64,000 nucleotides of DNA from Cupriavidus basilensis (GCF_000876015.1 NZ_BBQM01000024.1:1-64000), one strand, 5' to 3'; counted from the stretch's first letter, positions 17,520 to 26,517 are shown. Numbers and translations: made by a program. Notes: generated by a model from the sequence alone, not told the origin.

Positions 17520-18293
17520 TCAGGCGGGCACGGGGCGGGCTGCGGCGGCGGGCACGGCCAGCGGTTCGGCCAGCAGTTCGGTCACACGGGCCAGCACGGC
17601 GCCCTGATGCTGGTGGAGGAAGAAATGGCCGCCGGCAAACCAGTCCAGCGTGTGGCCGGCGCTGGTCTCCGGCGCCCAGGCCTGCAGCTCGGCGGCGCCG
17701 ATGGCGTCGTCGCGCCCGGCCAGCACGTGCAGCGGCACCGGCAGCGGCGCCGTGTCGGTGTGGCGGAAGCTCTCGCAGACGCGGTAGTCGGCGTCGAGCA
17801 CGTCGAGCGTGAGGCGCAGCAGCTCGGCGTCGGCGAACACCGCCTCGGGCGTGCCGCCGTGCTTGCGCAGCTCGGCCGTCAGCGCGGCGTCGCCGCGCAG
17901 CGCGGCCAGGCGCCGCGGATCGCGCCGGCTGGGCGCGGCGCAGCCGGACACCAGCAGGCGCCGCGGCAGCGCGTGGCCGCGCTCGCGCAGCAACTGGCAG
18001 ACGCGGTAAGCCAGCAGGCCGCCCATGCTGTGGCCGAACAGGGCGTAATCGGGCGTTGTGCCCCCGCTTCTGTCGCTACTTGCGCCACGTCCCAGCCGCG
18101 CGCCGGCGGCGCCGGCGAGGTCGGCCGCCAGCGCCTCGAAATCGCGCAGCAGCGGCTCGGCCAGGCGCGCGCCGCGCCCGGGCGGCTCGAGCGGCACCAG
18201 TTCCACGCGGGCCGGCAGCAGCCGGCGCCAGCGCAGGTAGGCGGTGGCGCTGGCGCCGGCGTAGGGCAGGCAGAACAGCAGCAAGGCGGGCAT
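17520..18293 (-). CDS. Type II thioesterase of the NRPS operon
   Basis: This alpha/beta hydrolase of 257 residues belongs to the GrsT/RifR family of stand-alone thioesterases, which clear mis-primed or stalled carrier domains. Visible landmarks are LLLFCLPYAGASA at the N-terminus, the nucleophile elbow GHSMGG near residue 87, VLAGRDDAI and the catalytic histidine in GGHFFLHQH near the end. I start it at ATG 18293, two bases after the MbtH-like stop. The frame is open further up, but that extension (PRPYRAHLDRH...) is low-complexity and overlaps the MbtH-like gene. The start has no clear ribosome binding site, so coupling to the upstream gene is likely. Confidence 0.93.
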   Translation of the reverse strand: MPALLLFCLPYAGASATAYLRWRRLLPARVELVPLEPPGRGARLAEPLLRDFEALAADLAGAAGARLGRGASSDRSGGTTPDYALFGHSMGGLLAYRVCQLLRERGHALPRRLLVSGCAAPSRRDPRRLAALRGDAALTAELRKHGGTPEAVFADAELLRLTLDVLDADYRVCESFRHTDTAPLPVPLHVLAGRDDAIGAAELQAWAPETSAGHTLDWFAGGHFFLHQHQGAVLARVTELLAEPLAVPAAAARPVPA

Positions 18294-18295
18294 GT

Positions 18296-18529
18296 TCAGG
18301 CGTCTGCCGCGGCTTGTTCCTTCGCTTGTTCCTCCATATGGCGGCGCAGGCTCAGCGGCCGCATGTCGGTCCAGGTGCGCTCGATATGGTCGAGGCACGC
18401 CTGGCGGTTGCCGCTGAAGCCGGCGGCGCGCCAGCCGCCCGGCACGGGCTTGTAGTCGGGCCAGATGGAGTACTGCTCTTCGTGGTTGACGAGGACCAGG
18501 AAGGTGGCGTCGTCGCGGTCGAAACTCAT
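18296..18529 (-). CDS. MbtH-like protein
   Basis: This protein of 77 residues shows the MbtH signature: NHEEQYSIWP, VPGGW and the closing CLDHIERTWTDMRPLS. MbtH-like proteins bind NRPS adenylation domains and help them fold and activate substrate, so its place as first gene of this operon fits. ATG 18529 is preceded by GGGAG at good spacing; an in-frame ATG 17 codons upstream gives an atypical extension. It is the first gene behind the iron-starvation type promoter at 18620-18644. Confidence 0.95.
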   Translation of the reverse strand: MSFDRDDATFLVLVNHEEQYSIWPDYKPVPGGWRAAGFSGNRQACLDHIERTWTDMRPLSLRRHMEEQAKEQAAADA

Positions 18530-18619
18530 GGTGGCTCCCGTGTCTGTCGTGGCGGTCGTGTAATGCGCTATCGCGGCCACGCCGGCGTTTCGGGCGGCAT
18601 GGCGCGCATCACTGAGTTG

Positions 18620-18644
18620 GACGAAGCAGGGGAGCGGAAATTTA
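18620..18644 (-). promoter_or_regulatory. Candidate iron-starvation ECF sigma promoter (TAAA-N17-CGTC)
   Basis: On the minus strand TAAAT lies at 18644-18640, 16 bases follow, then CGTC at 18623-18620. This satisfies both the PvdS-type pattern TAAAT-N16-CGT and the Burkholderia OrbS pattern TAAA-N17-CGTC as I know them. It would start transcription about 80-90 bases before the MbtH-like ATG. No Fur box is obvious here; in related systems Fur acts on the sigma-factor gene, which is not in the window. Confidence 0.6.
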
Positions 18645-18812
18645 GACGGGGACGCCGCGATGGGCAGAGAGAGCCGCCGGAGAGCGAAGCGGCGCCCAGC
18701 ACGTTTGCCGGTTTGCCGCTAGCATGTAGCCCTGCGCGCCCCCCCGGCCGGCCCTGTCCCGTGCCGGCACGCGGCGCCGCCGCGTCGTACCGGCTTCCTT
18801 TTCCCCCTATCC
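18645..18812. promoter_or_regulatory. Divergent intergenic region between NRPS operon and MFS gene
   Basis: GC-rich gap. Beyond the minus-strand promoter just to its left I see no clear promoter, operator or terminator for the plus-strand MFS gene. A short C/G run lies at about 18740-18760. Confidence 0.4.
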
Positions 18813-20288
18813 ATGTCCTCCCAAGCTCCAGTTACCAACCGCCCCCTGGTCATCGCGGCCGTGATGGCGTCGATGGCGATGGTCGCGCTCGAAGCGACCA
18901 TCGTCTCCACGGCCATGCCGCAGATCGTCACGCAGCTCGGCGGGCTGCGCCTGTATAGCTGGGTGTTCTCGTCGTTCCTGCTGACCCAGACCGCCATGAC
19001 CGTGGTGTTCGGCAAGCTGGCCGATCTCTACGGGCGCAAGCCGGTCATCCTGGCCGGCATCGCGGTGTTCCTGCTGGGCTCGGTGCTGGCGGGCTTCGCC
19101 TGGTCGATGCCGGCGATGATCGTGTTCCGGCTGCTGCAGGGCGCCGGCGCCGGCGCCATCCTGCCGGTCACGCTGACCATCGTCGGCGACCTCTATCCCG
19201 CGCACGAGCGCGGCAAGGTGCAGGGCTACCTGGCCAGTGTGTGGGCGGTCTCGGCGGTGCTCGGGCCGATGGCGGGCAGCCTCATCATCGGCAAGCTGTC
19301 GTGGGCGTGGATCTTCTGGATCAACCTGCCGATCGGCGTGCTGGCCGCGCTGGGCTTCGTCGCTTTCCTGCACGAGCAGCCGTTGCGCAAGCGCCCGGCC
19401 ATCGACGCCGCCGGCGCCGCGTATTTCACCGTGGCGGTGGCGGCGCTGATGATGGTGCTGACCGATGCCGGCGCGGCGGGCGCGGGCCGGCTGGCCGTGG
19501 AGATCGCCGTGCTGGGCGCGAGCCTGCTGCTGTTCGTGCGGCAGGAGCGCCGCGCGGCCGATCCGATGATCTCGTTCCGCCTGTGGGGCCACCGCCCGGT
19601 GCTGGCCTGCAACGGCGCCACGCTGTTCTCCGGCATGGCGCTGATGGGGCTGACCACCTTCCTGCCGATGTACGTGCAGGTGGCGATGGACCGCACGCCG
19701 GTGGTGGCCGGCTTCGCGCTGACCATGATGATGGTGGGCTGGCCCGCCGGCGCCACCATTTCGTCGCGCACCTTCCACCGCATCGGCCTGCGCCGCCTGC
19801 TGATCGGCGGCAGCCTGTTCCTGCCGGCCGGCGCGCTGGTCTTCGCGCTGCTCACGCCCGGGAGCAGCCCGGCGCTGGCGGGCCTGGGCTCGCTGGTGAT
19901 GGGCTTCGGCATGGGCATCCAGAGCGTGTGCTCGCTGGTGCTGATCCAGGAGATCGTGCCGCTGGCCGACCGCGGCAGCGCCACCGCCTCCAACCTGTTC
20001 GCGCGCAACCTGGGCAACACGCTGGGCGCGGCGCTGCTGGGCGCGGTGCAGAACTTCGGCATGCACCATGCCGCGGGCCTGGGCGTGGTCAGCACCGAGC
20101 AACTGCGCCAGGTGCTCGACGGCGCCGGGCGGCACCTGGCCGGCAGCGCGCCGGTGCGCGAGGCGCTGCATCATTCGCTGCACGTCACCTTCCTGGCGAT
20201 GCTGGTGATCGCGCTCGGCGCCATCGCGGCGATGCTGTTGCTGCCGGGCATCGAGATCGCGCGCCGGCAGGAAGTGCCGGCGGAATAG
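18813..20288 (+). CDS. MFS exporter, DHA2 (EmrB-like, 14-TMS) family
   Basis: This 491-residue membrane protein has the DHA2 pattern: ALEATIVSTAMPQI in the first helix region, GKLADLYGRKP in the first cytoplasmic loop (motif A) and RLLQGAGAGAILPV in a later helix. These proteins export drugs or metabolites with the proton gradient. It diverges from the NRPS operon 284 bases away, so it may export the finished lipopeptide. That is inference from position; it could equally be an unrelated multidrug pump. The start ATG lacks a strong ribosome binding site. Confidence 0.9.
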   Translation: MSSQAPVTNRPLVIAAVMASMAMVALEATIVSTAMPQIVTQLGGLRLYSWVFSSFLLTQTAMTVVFGKLADLYGRKPVILAGIAVFLLGSVLAGFAWSMPAMIVFRLLQGAGAGAILPVTLTIVGDLYPAHERGKVQGYLASVWAVSAVLGPMAGSLIIGKLSWAWIFWINLPIGVLAALGFVAFLHEQPLRKRPAIDAAGAAYFTVAVAALMMVLTDAGAAGAGRLAVEIAVLGASLLLFVRQERRAADPMISFRLWGHRPVLACNGATLFSGMALMGLTTFLPMYVQVAMDRTPVVAGFALTMMMVGWPAGATISSRTFHRIGLRRLLIGGSLFLPAGALVFALLTPGSSPALAGLGSLVMGFGMGIQSVCSLVLIQEIVPLADRGSATASNLFARNLGNTLGAALLGAVQNFGMHHAAGLGVVSTEQLRQVLDGAGRHLAGSAPVREALHHSLHVTFLAMLVIALGAIAAMLLLPGIEIARRQEVPAE

Positions 20289-20300
20289 CGCGGGGGGCGG

Positions 20301-20328
20301 GCGCTACCTGCCCCGGGGCGGGTAGCGC
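20301..20328. terminator. Hairpin after MFS gene, no T-run
   Basis: GCGCTACC (20301-20308) pairs with GGTAGCGC (20321-20328), and flanking G and C runs can extend the stem. It lies 13 bases after the stop of the first MFS gene. No T-tract follows, so it could be a pause or 3'-end protection structure rather than an intrinsic terminator. Confidence 0.4.
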
Positions 20329-20451
20329 GCGGCCCCCCGGCGCCGGCGCACCGTGCAAGCATCGGGCATCGGTGCGATAATCGCGGTCTTTTCCGCGATT
20401 CTCCCGGGCGGCAGCCGATCGTTTCGCCCTCCGCCTGCCCGTGCGCCACTC

Positions 20452-21873
20452 ATGCTACCTGCCCTGAAGGCTTTCATCGTGCCCGTGATCGTCGCGTGCG
20501 CGATGTTCATGGAAAGCCTGGACGCCAACGTGATCGTGACCGCGCTGCCCGAGATGGCGCGCGCCTTCGGCCACGATCCGGTCACGCTCAAGATCGCCGT
20601 CACCAGCTACGTGCTCGGGCTCGGGGTGTTCATTCCGGTGTGCGGCTGGCTGGCCGACCGCTACGGCGCGCGCTCGGTGTTCCGCGCGGCGATCGGCATC
20701 TTCGTCGCCGGCTCGATCCTGTGCGCGGTGTCCACGTCGCTGCTCGCGTTCACGGTGGCGCGCTTCATCCAGGGCGTGGGCGGGGCGATGATGGTGCCGG
20801 TGGGCCGCATCATCATTTTCCGCGTGGTGGAGCGCTCGGAATACATCCGCGCCATGAACTACCTGAGCGTGCCCGCCATGCTCGGGCCGGCGGCGGGGCC
20901 GCTGCTCGGCGGCTTCATCACCACCTATCTCCACTGGCGCCTGATTTTCCTCATCAACATCCCGGTCGGCATCCTCGGCATCTATCTGGCCAACCGCTAC
21001 ATCAAGAACACGCACGAGCCGCATCCGGGCCCGCTGGACTGGACCGGCTTCGTGCTCTCGGCGGGCGGCGCGTCGCTGTTCCTGCTCGGCCTGTCGCTGG
21101 TCGACGGCGGCCTGGCATCTGCCCGGGTGGCGCTGGCGATGGCGCTGGCCGGCGTGGCGATGCTGGCGGTCTACGCCTGGTACGCGTACCGCGTGCCGCG
21201 GCCGCTGCTGGACCTGCGCTTCTTCCGCGTGCCGACCTTCCAGGCCAGCGTGCTGGGCGGCTCGCTGTTCCGCATCGGGCTGGGCGCGGTGCCGTTCCTG
21301 CTGCCGCTGGTGCTGCAGGAAGGGCTGGGCATGAGCGCGTTCCGCTCGGGGCTGATCACCTGCGCCTCGGCGTTCGGCGGCATGTTCATGCGCACGCTCG
21401 CGTCCAAGGTGCTGGGGCGCTTCGGTTTCCGCAACACGCTGATGTACAACGCGGCGCTGTCGGGCCTCGCCATCGCGGCGTGCGGCGCGTTCTTTCCGGG
21501 CACGCCGACGTGGGCGATCTGGCTGGTGGTGCTGCTGGGCGGCTTCTTCCCCGCGCTGCAGTTCACCAGCCTCAATTCGATGACCTATGCCGAGATCAAG
21601 AGCGCCGACGTGGGCCGCGCCACCAGCCTGGGCAGCGTGGTGCAGCAGATCTCGCTCGGCCTGGGCGTGACGATCAGCGGCATCGTGCTGGAGATCACGC
21701 GCACGGTGAACGGCCATGCGGCGCTGCAGTGGTCGGATTTCTGGCCGGCCTTCATCGTGGTGGGGCTGTGCTCGTTCGCGTCGATTCCCGTCACGCGGCG
21801 GCTTGCCCATGACGCCGGCGCCGACATTTCCGGCCGCGCGCGCGTCAATGCGCGGGCGGCGGGAAAGGCGTAG
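20452..21873 (+). CDS. MFS exporter, DHA2 family (second copy)
   Basis: This 473-residue transporter starts at ATG 20452 (LPALKAFIVPVIVACAMFME); the open frame runs further upstream but that part crosses the hairpin region and looks non-coding. Landmarks: MESLDANVIVTALPEMA, GWLADRYGARS (motif A) and RFIQGVGGAMMVPVG. It belongs to the same broad 14-helix class as its upstream neighbour but is clearly not a recent duplicate. It ends 9 bases before the convergent GNAT gene. The substrate is unknown. Confidence 0.9.
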   Translation: MLPALKAFIVPVIVACAMFMESLDANVIVTALPEMARAFGHDPVTLKIAVTSYVLGLGVFIPVCGWLADRYGARSVFRAAIGIFVAGSILCAVSTSLLAFTVARFIQGVGGAMMVPVGRIIIFRVVERSEYIRAMNYLSVPAMLGPAAGPLLGGFITTYLHWRLIFLINIPVGILGIYLANRYIKNTHEPHPGPLDWTGFVLSAGGASLFLLGLSLVDGGLASARVALAMALAGVAMLAVYAWYAYRVPRPLLDLRFFRVPTFQASVLGGSLFRIGLGAVPFLLPLVLQEGLGMSAFRSGLITCASAFGGMFMRTLASKVLGRFGFRNTLMYNAALSGLAIAACGAFFPGTPTWAIWLVVLLGGFFPALQFTSLNSMTYAEIKSADVGRATSLGSVVQQISLGLGVTISGIVLEITRTVNGHAALQWSDFWPAFIVVGLCSFASIPVTRRLAHDAGADISGRARVNARAAGKA

Positions 21874-21882
21874 CGGCGCGCC

Positions 21883-22368
21883 TCAGAACTGCCGGCGGTA
21901 CACCACGAAGCCCGATTTCTCGGCCACCGCGTCGTACAGGCGCATGGCGGTCTGGTTGGTTTCGTGGGTCTGCCAGTAGACCCGCTTCGCACCGTCCTCT
22001 TGCGCGCGCCGGTAGACCGCCTCGATCAGCGCGCGGCCCACGCCGGCGCCGCGCGCGGCCTCGGCCGTGAACAGGTCCTGCAGGTAGCAGCTCGGGCCGA
22101 TCTGGATGGTGCTGCGGTGGTAGAGGAAATGCACCAGGCCCAGCAGCCGGCCGCCGCGCTCGGCCACCAGCGCGTGCACGGGCTCGTAGGCATCGAAGAA
22201 GCGCGACCACGTCATGCGCGTGATGTCCTCCGGCAGCGCGGTCGGCCCGTGGCGGCCATAGAAGGCGTTGTAGCCATCCCATAGCGCTTTCCAGGCCGGG
22301 TAGTCGGCCTGGCTGGCGGGGCGGATCAGGAGCGGGTCGGTCACGGCGTCATCCTCGCGGCGGGGCAA
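21883..22368 (-). CDS. GNAT-family N-acetyltransferase
   Basis: The protein has 161 residues. The GNAT fold is seen from LLIRPASQADYPAW at the start, the acetyl-CoA loop ARGAGVGRALIEAVYRRA in the middle and WQTHETNQTAMRLYD near the C-terminus, the usual arrangement of small GCN5-like acetyltransferases. The acceptor cannot be told from sequence. The start is uncertain: ATG 22368 adds a short charged stretch, and GTG 22344 would begin right before the conserved part. It converges on the second MFS gene. Confidence 0.88.
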   Translation of the reverse strand: MPRREDDAVTDPLLIRPASQADYPAWKALWDGYNAFYGRHGPTALPEDITRMTWSRFFDAYEPVHALVAERGGRLLGLVHFLYHRSTIQIGPSCYLQDLFTAEAARGAGVGRALIEAVYRRAQEDGAKRVYWQTHETNQTAMRLYDAVAEKSGFVVYRRQF

Positions 22369-22417
22369 AGTCCGCAGTATGGCACCGATGCGCGCGCGGC
22401 CCGCCGCGTTCTCGCGC

Positions 22418-24424
22418 TCACGCCTCGGTCGGCGAAGGGGCCGGCGTGTAGCGGGCCTTGCCGCCGCGCTTGGCCTCGTACAGCGCCATGTCGGCGCGCA
22501 TGAACAGTTCGTTGGCGGTCTGGCCGTCCCGGGGGTCGTGCACGGCGAAGCCGACGCTGGCGGTCGCCACGATGGTATGGCCCTCGATGAAATGCGGGCG
22601 CCGCGCCGCGTGCACGATGGCCTGCGCGATGCGCTCCAGGCTTGCCGTGCCGGTGGCGTCGTCGAGCACGATGCCGAACTCGTCGCCGCCGATGCGCGCC
22701 ACGCCGTCGCCGGCGCGCACGCAGGCCGACAGGCGCTCGCCGAAGGCCGCCAGCAGCTGGTCGCCCACGGCGTGGCCGTAGCTGTCGTTGATGGTCTTGA
22801 AGTCGTCCACGTCCACCAGCATCAGCGCGGCGTTGCGGCCGGTGGCGCCGGCGCGCGTCATGGTCTCGGCCAGGCACCGGTCGAAGCCCTTGCGGTTGAG
22901 CAGGCGGGTCAGGTGGTCGGTCAGCGTCTGCGCCTCCAGGCTGCGGATGCGCTGGCGTTCGGTGGTCACGTTGCGGGCGAACATGTACAGGCCCTGCACC
23001 GTGTCGCCGGCATCGTTCCAGGCCGGCTGGTAGGTGACTTCCATGCACTCGCCGCCGTCCTGGCCTTCGAGGCTGAACGTGGCCGAGGCGCCCAGGTAGG
23101 CCTGCGCCAGGTACGGCTGCGACGCCACGTAGGTCGGCGTGCCCCACAGCTCGCGCAGCGTGAGCCCCACGATCTGCCGCGCCGGCAGGCCGAAGCGCCG
23201 CGCATAGGCTTCATTGACGAAGACGTAGCGCTCGTTCACGTCGATGAACGAGACGAAGTCCGGCACGTGGTTGGCGATGGCCTCGATGCGCTTCTCGCTC
23301 TCGGCGGCCTGGTCGCGGGCGGCGTAGAGCGCGGCCTCGCGCTCGGCAAGCTGCCGCATCACCGTGCCGAAGGTGGTCGCCAGCTCGCCGATCTCGTCGT
23401 TGCGCCCGGTGGGCAGGGCGGCCAGCGCGGCCGGGTTGCCGGGCGCCTCGCCCACCACGCGGTGCAGCAGCTCCAGCGGCGCCAGCATCCGGCGGATCAC
23501 CAGCCACATCAGCAGCGCCGCCACCACCAGCGAGAAGCCAGCGGTCAGGATGGTCTTGCTGCGCACCTCCAGCAGCGGCGCATAGGCTTCCCTGGCGGGC
23601 AGCACGGACACCACCTCCCAGCCGTTGGTCTCCAGCAGGTGGCGCGCCACGATGGGCTGGCTGGGGCTCACGACCTCCCACGCGGCGCGCGGCGTCTCCA
23701 GCCCGCAGTTGTCGCCGATCGCCCTGGCCGGGGCCATCACCTTGCCGGCGTCGGCATGCATGGCATAGCGCGGGTTCTCGCCGGAAGACACCAGGCAATA
23801 GCTGCCGGTCAGCCCGACCCGGCTGCGCGCGATCTGGCCGAGGAAGTTGTTCTCCGAGAGGTTCAGCGCGCCGCCCACCACCGCCAGCAGCCTGCCGTCG
23901 GGCGCGCGCAGCGGCACCGCCATCACCACGCCGGGCGCGGCGCTCAGCCTGCCGCGCAGCAGGTCCGACACGGCAAACGCCGAGCCGTCCAGGACCTCGC
24001 GGAAGTAATCGCGGTCGCCCAGGTGGATGCGCTGCCCGTCGGGCACGGCGGTGCTGAAGGCCATCTCGCCGTCGGGCCAGACCAGGAACACCGCGTTGAA
24101 GTTCTGCGGCATGGACACCGCCTGCGCGGCAAAGCGCTTCATGACGGCGGGCGGCTGGCCGAGCATGGGCTGGAGCTGGCTCGCCAGGCGGCGCAGGTCG
24201 GTGGCGCGCGCCTCGAATTTCTCGTCGAGCTGCCCGGCGACCATCCTGACCAGGGTGTCCTGCTGGCTCTGGCGCAGTTCCGTGAGGCCCTGGAAGGCGT
24301 AATACTGCGCGAAGAGCGCGCGCGCCAGGACAATGAGCGTCACCACGACAGCCGTCGCAATGGCTACCCGATACTTTAAGGAGTGCCGCATGATTATCTT
24401 GTTATTGGTGTGCGGACCAGCCAT
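22418..24424 (-). CDS. Membrane sensor diguanylate cyclase (dCache-HAMP-PAS-GGDEF)
   Basis: The protein has up to 668 residues. A transmembrane helix near the N-terminus (VAIATAVVVTLIVLARALF) is followed by a large periplasmic sensor region of Cache type, a second helix (FSLVVAALLMWLVI), a HAMP-like linker, a PAS domain (YVFVNEAYARRFGLPARQIVG) and a GGDEF domain with intact RIGGDEF near residue 579. RAGD stands five residues before it, the usual allosteric I-site for cyclic di-GMP. It should make cyclic di-GMP in response to an extracellular ligand. ATG 24424 and ATG 24391 are both possible; the second gives a better N-terminus but no clear ribosome binding site. Confidence 0.93.
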   Translation of the reverse strand: MAGPHTNNKIIMRHSLKYRVAIATAVVVTLIVLARALFAQYYAFQGLTELRQSQQDTLVRMVAGQLDEKFEARATDLRRLASQLQPMLGQPPAVMKRFAAQAVSMPQNFNAVFLVWPDGEMAFSTAVPDGQRIHLGDRDYFREVLDGSAFAVSDLLRGRLSAAPGVVMAVPLRAPDGRLLAVVGGALNLSENNFLGQIARSRVGLTGSYCLVSSGENPRYAMHADAGKVMAPARAIGDNCGLETPRAAWEVVSPSQPIVARHLLETNGWEVVSVLPAREAYAPLLEVRSKTILTAGFSLVVAALLMWLVIRRMLAPLELLHRVVGEAPGNPAALAALPTGRNDEIGELATTFGTVMRQLAEREAALYAARDQAAESEKRIEAIANHVPDFVSFIDVNERYVFVNEAYARRFGLPARQIVGLTLRELWGTPTYVASQPYLAQAYLGASATFSLEGQDGGECMEVTYQPAWNDAGDTVQGLYMFARNVTTERQRIRSLEAQTLTDHLTRLLNRKGFDRCLAETMTRAGATGRNAALMLVDVDDFKTINDSYGHAVGDQLLAAFGERLSACVRAGDGVARIGGDEFGIVLDDATGTASLERIAQAIVHAARRPHFIEGHTIVATASVGFAVHDPRDGQTANELFMRADMALYEAKRGGKARYTPAPSPTEA

Positions 24425-24690
24425 GCTGCCCGGCGCGACTCCGCCGGGCTACCCGTCCTCCGCCGCGAGCGACTGACCCGGGTCACAGGTTAGCAGAAGC
24501 GGTGCGCCGGCCCGGGCATGCCGCGGCGGCGCGTTGCGATAAGGCCGCGCGATGCCGGTTCCCGGTGATGCAACCTGCCCACCCGGGCCACGCGCGGGGC
24601 TAGAATGCGGCATTCTTCCAACAGTGCCCCGACCGTGCCGCCCGGCGCGTCTTGCCGGGCCGTCCCGTCCACCCCACCAAGCCGCCGCCC

Positions 24691-25152
24691 ATGAGCCTCG
24701 AACCCGTCCTGCGCTTTCTCCACATTGCCGGCGTCACCCTGTGGGTGGGCGGCATGTTCTTCGCCTACGTCTGCCTGCGCCCGGCCGCCGGCGCGCTGCT
24801 GGAGCCGCCCCAGCGGCTGCGCCTGTGGCGCGCCGTGTTCGCCACCTTCCTCGGCTGGGTGTGGGTGGCGGTGGCCGTCATCGCCGGCAGCGGCGCCATC
24901 ATGATCGCCCGGGCGGGCATGGCCGCCGCGCCGCCGCACTGGCACCTGATGCTCGGCACCGGCCTGCTCATGATCGCGATCTTCGTCTACGTGTTCGCCG
25001 GCCCCTACGGCGCGCTGTGCCGCGCCGTGGACGCGCAGGACTGGCCGGCCGCCGGCGCCGCGCTGGGCCGCATCCGCCGGGCGGTGGGGGTGAACCTGCT
25101 GCTGGGCGGACTCACCATCGCGGTGGCGACGCTGGGGCAGTGGCTGCGCTGA
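24691..25152 (+). CDS. CopD-family small integral membrane protein
   Basis: This 153-residue protein has four predicted membrane segments. The first, LRFLHIAGVTLWVGGMFFA, has the histidine and glycine pattern of CopD/YebZ-like proteins; the others are FLGWVWVAVAVIAGSG, LMLGTGLLMIAIFVYVF and AVGVNLLLGGLTIAVA. The family has been linked to copper handling, but many members are uncharacterised, so the function is open. ATG 24691 is preferred because the open frame upstream reads as proline-rich noise. A vapC remnant follows immediately. Confidence 0.8.
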   Translation: MSLEPVLRFLHIAGVTLWVGGMFFAYVCLRPAAGALLEPPQRLRLWRAVFATFLGWVWVAVAVIAGSGAIMIARAGMAAAPPHWHLMLGTGLLMIAIFVYVFAGPYGALCRAVDAQDWPAAGAALGRIRRAVGVNLLLGGLTIAVATLGQWLR

Positions 25153-25158
25153 CGGGTG

Positions 25159-25290
25159 GCCTTTCGCGCTGGCGCCAACGACATGCTGATCGCCGCGCAC
25201 GCGATGGCGCTGGACGCCGTGCTGGTCACGGACGACACCGCGGCGTTCTCCCGCATCGGCGGGCTGCGGCTCGAGAACTGGATCGCCTGA
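25159..25290 (+). pseudogene. C-terminal remnant of a VapC-like PIN-domain toxin
   Basis: Reading from GCC at 25159 to TGA at 25288-25290 gives about 43 residues matching the tail of VapC toxins: GANDMLIAAHAMAL, LVTDDTAAF, and GLRLENW before the stop. The N-terminal two thirds of the PIN domain and any vapB antitoxin are absent, and the fragment begins within 10 bases of the copD-like stop. It is best explained as a deletion scar of a type II toxin-antitoxin pair. Confidence 0.75.
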
Positions 25291-25353
25291 ACGGAAGCCG
25301 TCCGCGGGGGCGCGGCAAGCCGCCGCGAGCCTGCCCGCGCTTCCCGGCGTTTG

Positions 25354-26517
25354 TCAGGCCGCCGCCTCCATCACCGACTCCACCCGGTTGCGGCCCGCGC
25401 TCTTGGCGCGGTACAGCGCGAGGTCGGCCCGCCCGACGGCGCCGTCGAGGCGGCGTTCGGCCTTGTCCACGCTGGCCACGCCGATGCTGATGGTCAGGTC
25501 GGCCACGCGCTTGCCGAAGAAGCGCGACGACGTTGCCCGCAGGCGCTCGGCCAGCGCCAGCGCCGCCGCCGGGGTGGTGCGCGGCAGCAGCACCAGGAAC
25601 TCCTCTCCGCCGAAGCGGCCGGGATACGCGCCGGCCGGCAGCTCGCGCTTGAGCATGGCGGAGAAATCGGTCAGCACGCGGTCGCCTTCGGCGTGGCCCA
25701 TGCTGTCGTTGATGTGCTTGAAGTGGTCCAGGTCGATCAGCAGCAGCGCCATCTCGCCGCCATGCCCGGCCATGTGTTCCAGCTCGCGCTGGCCGGCGTC
25801 ATAGAGCGCGCGGCGGTTGAGCAGTTGCGTGAGCGGATCGGTCCTGGAGAGGATGTCGAGCTCCACGTGCAGGCGCCGCGTGATGACCAGCATGAAGGCG
25901 ACTGACAGACCGAGGTCCATCAGCGTGTAGGAACCCAGGTAGATGGCCTGGATCAGGTCGTCGGACGCGAACAGCTTCTGCCCGGCCAGCCCCGAGAACA
26001 GGCTCGCCACGCAGCGCGCCAGCACCACCAGCGTCTGCACCGTCAGCAGGAAGCCGAAGAAGCGCGCGCTGAAATCGCGCCCGCCGTGGCGCAGCACCAG
26101 CAGCGCCTGCGTGCCGAAGAACAGGCCCATGACCAGGGTCACGATGGTGACGCGCGCGTCGTAGCTCTCGTGCCCGTAGACGAACCACGTCAGCGCCAGC
26201 GTGGCCAGCACGACCACGACGCCCGCAGGCGCGCGCGCCTGCGGGCGGCCGTAGAAGGCCTGCGTGCCCAGCGTCCACAGCGCCACCGCGGCGAGCAGCA
26301 GGCCGTTGCCCAGCACGATCGAGACCCAGTCCGGCGCGATGTCGCGCAGCCAGAACAGCATCGGCGCCACCACCAGCACCAGCGAGCCGGCCACCCACTC
26401 CCCGATGCCGCGGATGCCGCGCGGGAAACTGCGGTACGCCGACAGCAGCACCACCGACATCAAGGCCGACATGATCGATGCAAGGAAGACCGTTGTCTTG
26501 AGATCAAGCTGAAGCAT
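25354..26517 (-). CDS. Diguanylate cyclase with multi-pass membrane sensor
   Basis: The protein has 387 residues. The N-terminal 210 or so form about seven hydrophobic segments (VFLASIMSALMSVVLLSAY, VAGSLVLVVAPMLFWL and others), an integral membrane sensor I cannot name. The C-terminal GGDEF domain (LSRTDPLTQLLNRRAL onward) carries RFGGEEF near residue 303, the active form of the motif. No RxxD stands at the I-site position, so product inhibition may be absent, unlike the cyclase at 22418-24424. It should synthesise cyclic di-GMP at the inner membrane. Confidence 0.92.
   Translation of the reverse strand: MLQLDLKTTVFLASIMSALMSVVLLSAYRSFPRGIRGIGEWVAGSLVLVVAPMLFWLRDIAPDWVSIVLGNGLLLAAVALWTLGTQAFYGRPQARAPAGVVVVLATLALTWFVYGHESYDARVTIVTLVMGLFFGTQALLVLRHGGRDFSARFFGFLLTVQTLVVLARCVASLFSGLAGQKLFASDDLIQAIYLGSYTLMDLGLSVAFMLVITRRLHVELDILSRTDPLTQLLNRRALYDAGQRELEHMAGHGGEMALLLIDLDHFKHINDSMGHAEGDRVLTDFSAMLKRELPAGAYPGRFGGEEFLVLLPRTTPAAALALAERLRATSSRFFGKRVADLTISIGVASVDKAERRLDGAVGRADLALYRAKSAGRNRVESVMEAAA

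Noticed and set aside
19241..21812. Long alternative frames overlapping the two MFS genes on both strands
   Set aside because: Low-complexity Arg/Gly/Ala products without membrane segments; the MFS frames have proper helices and motif A.
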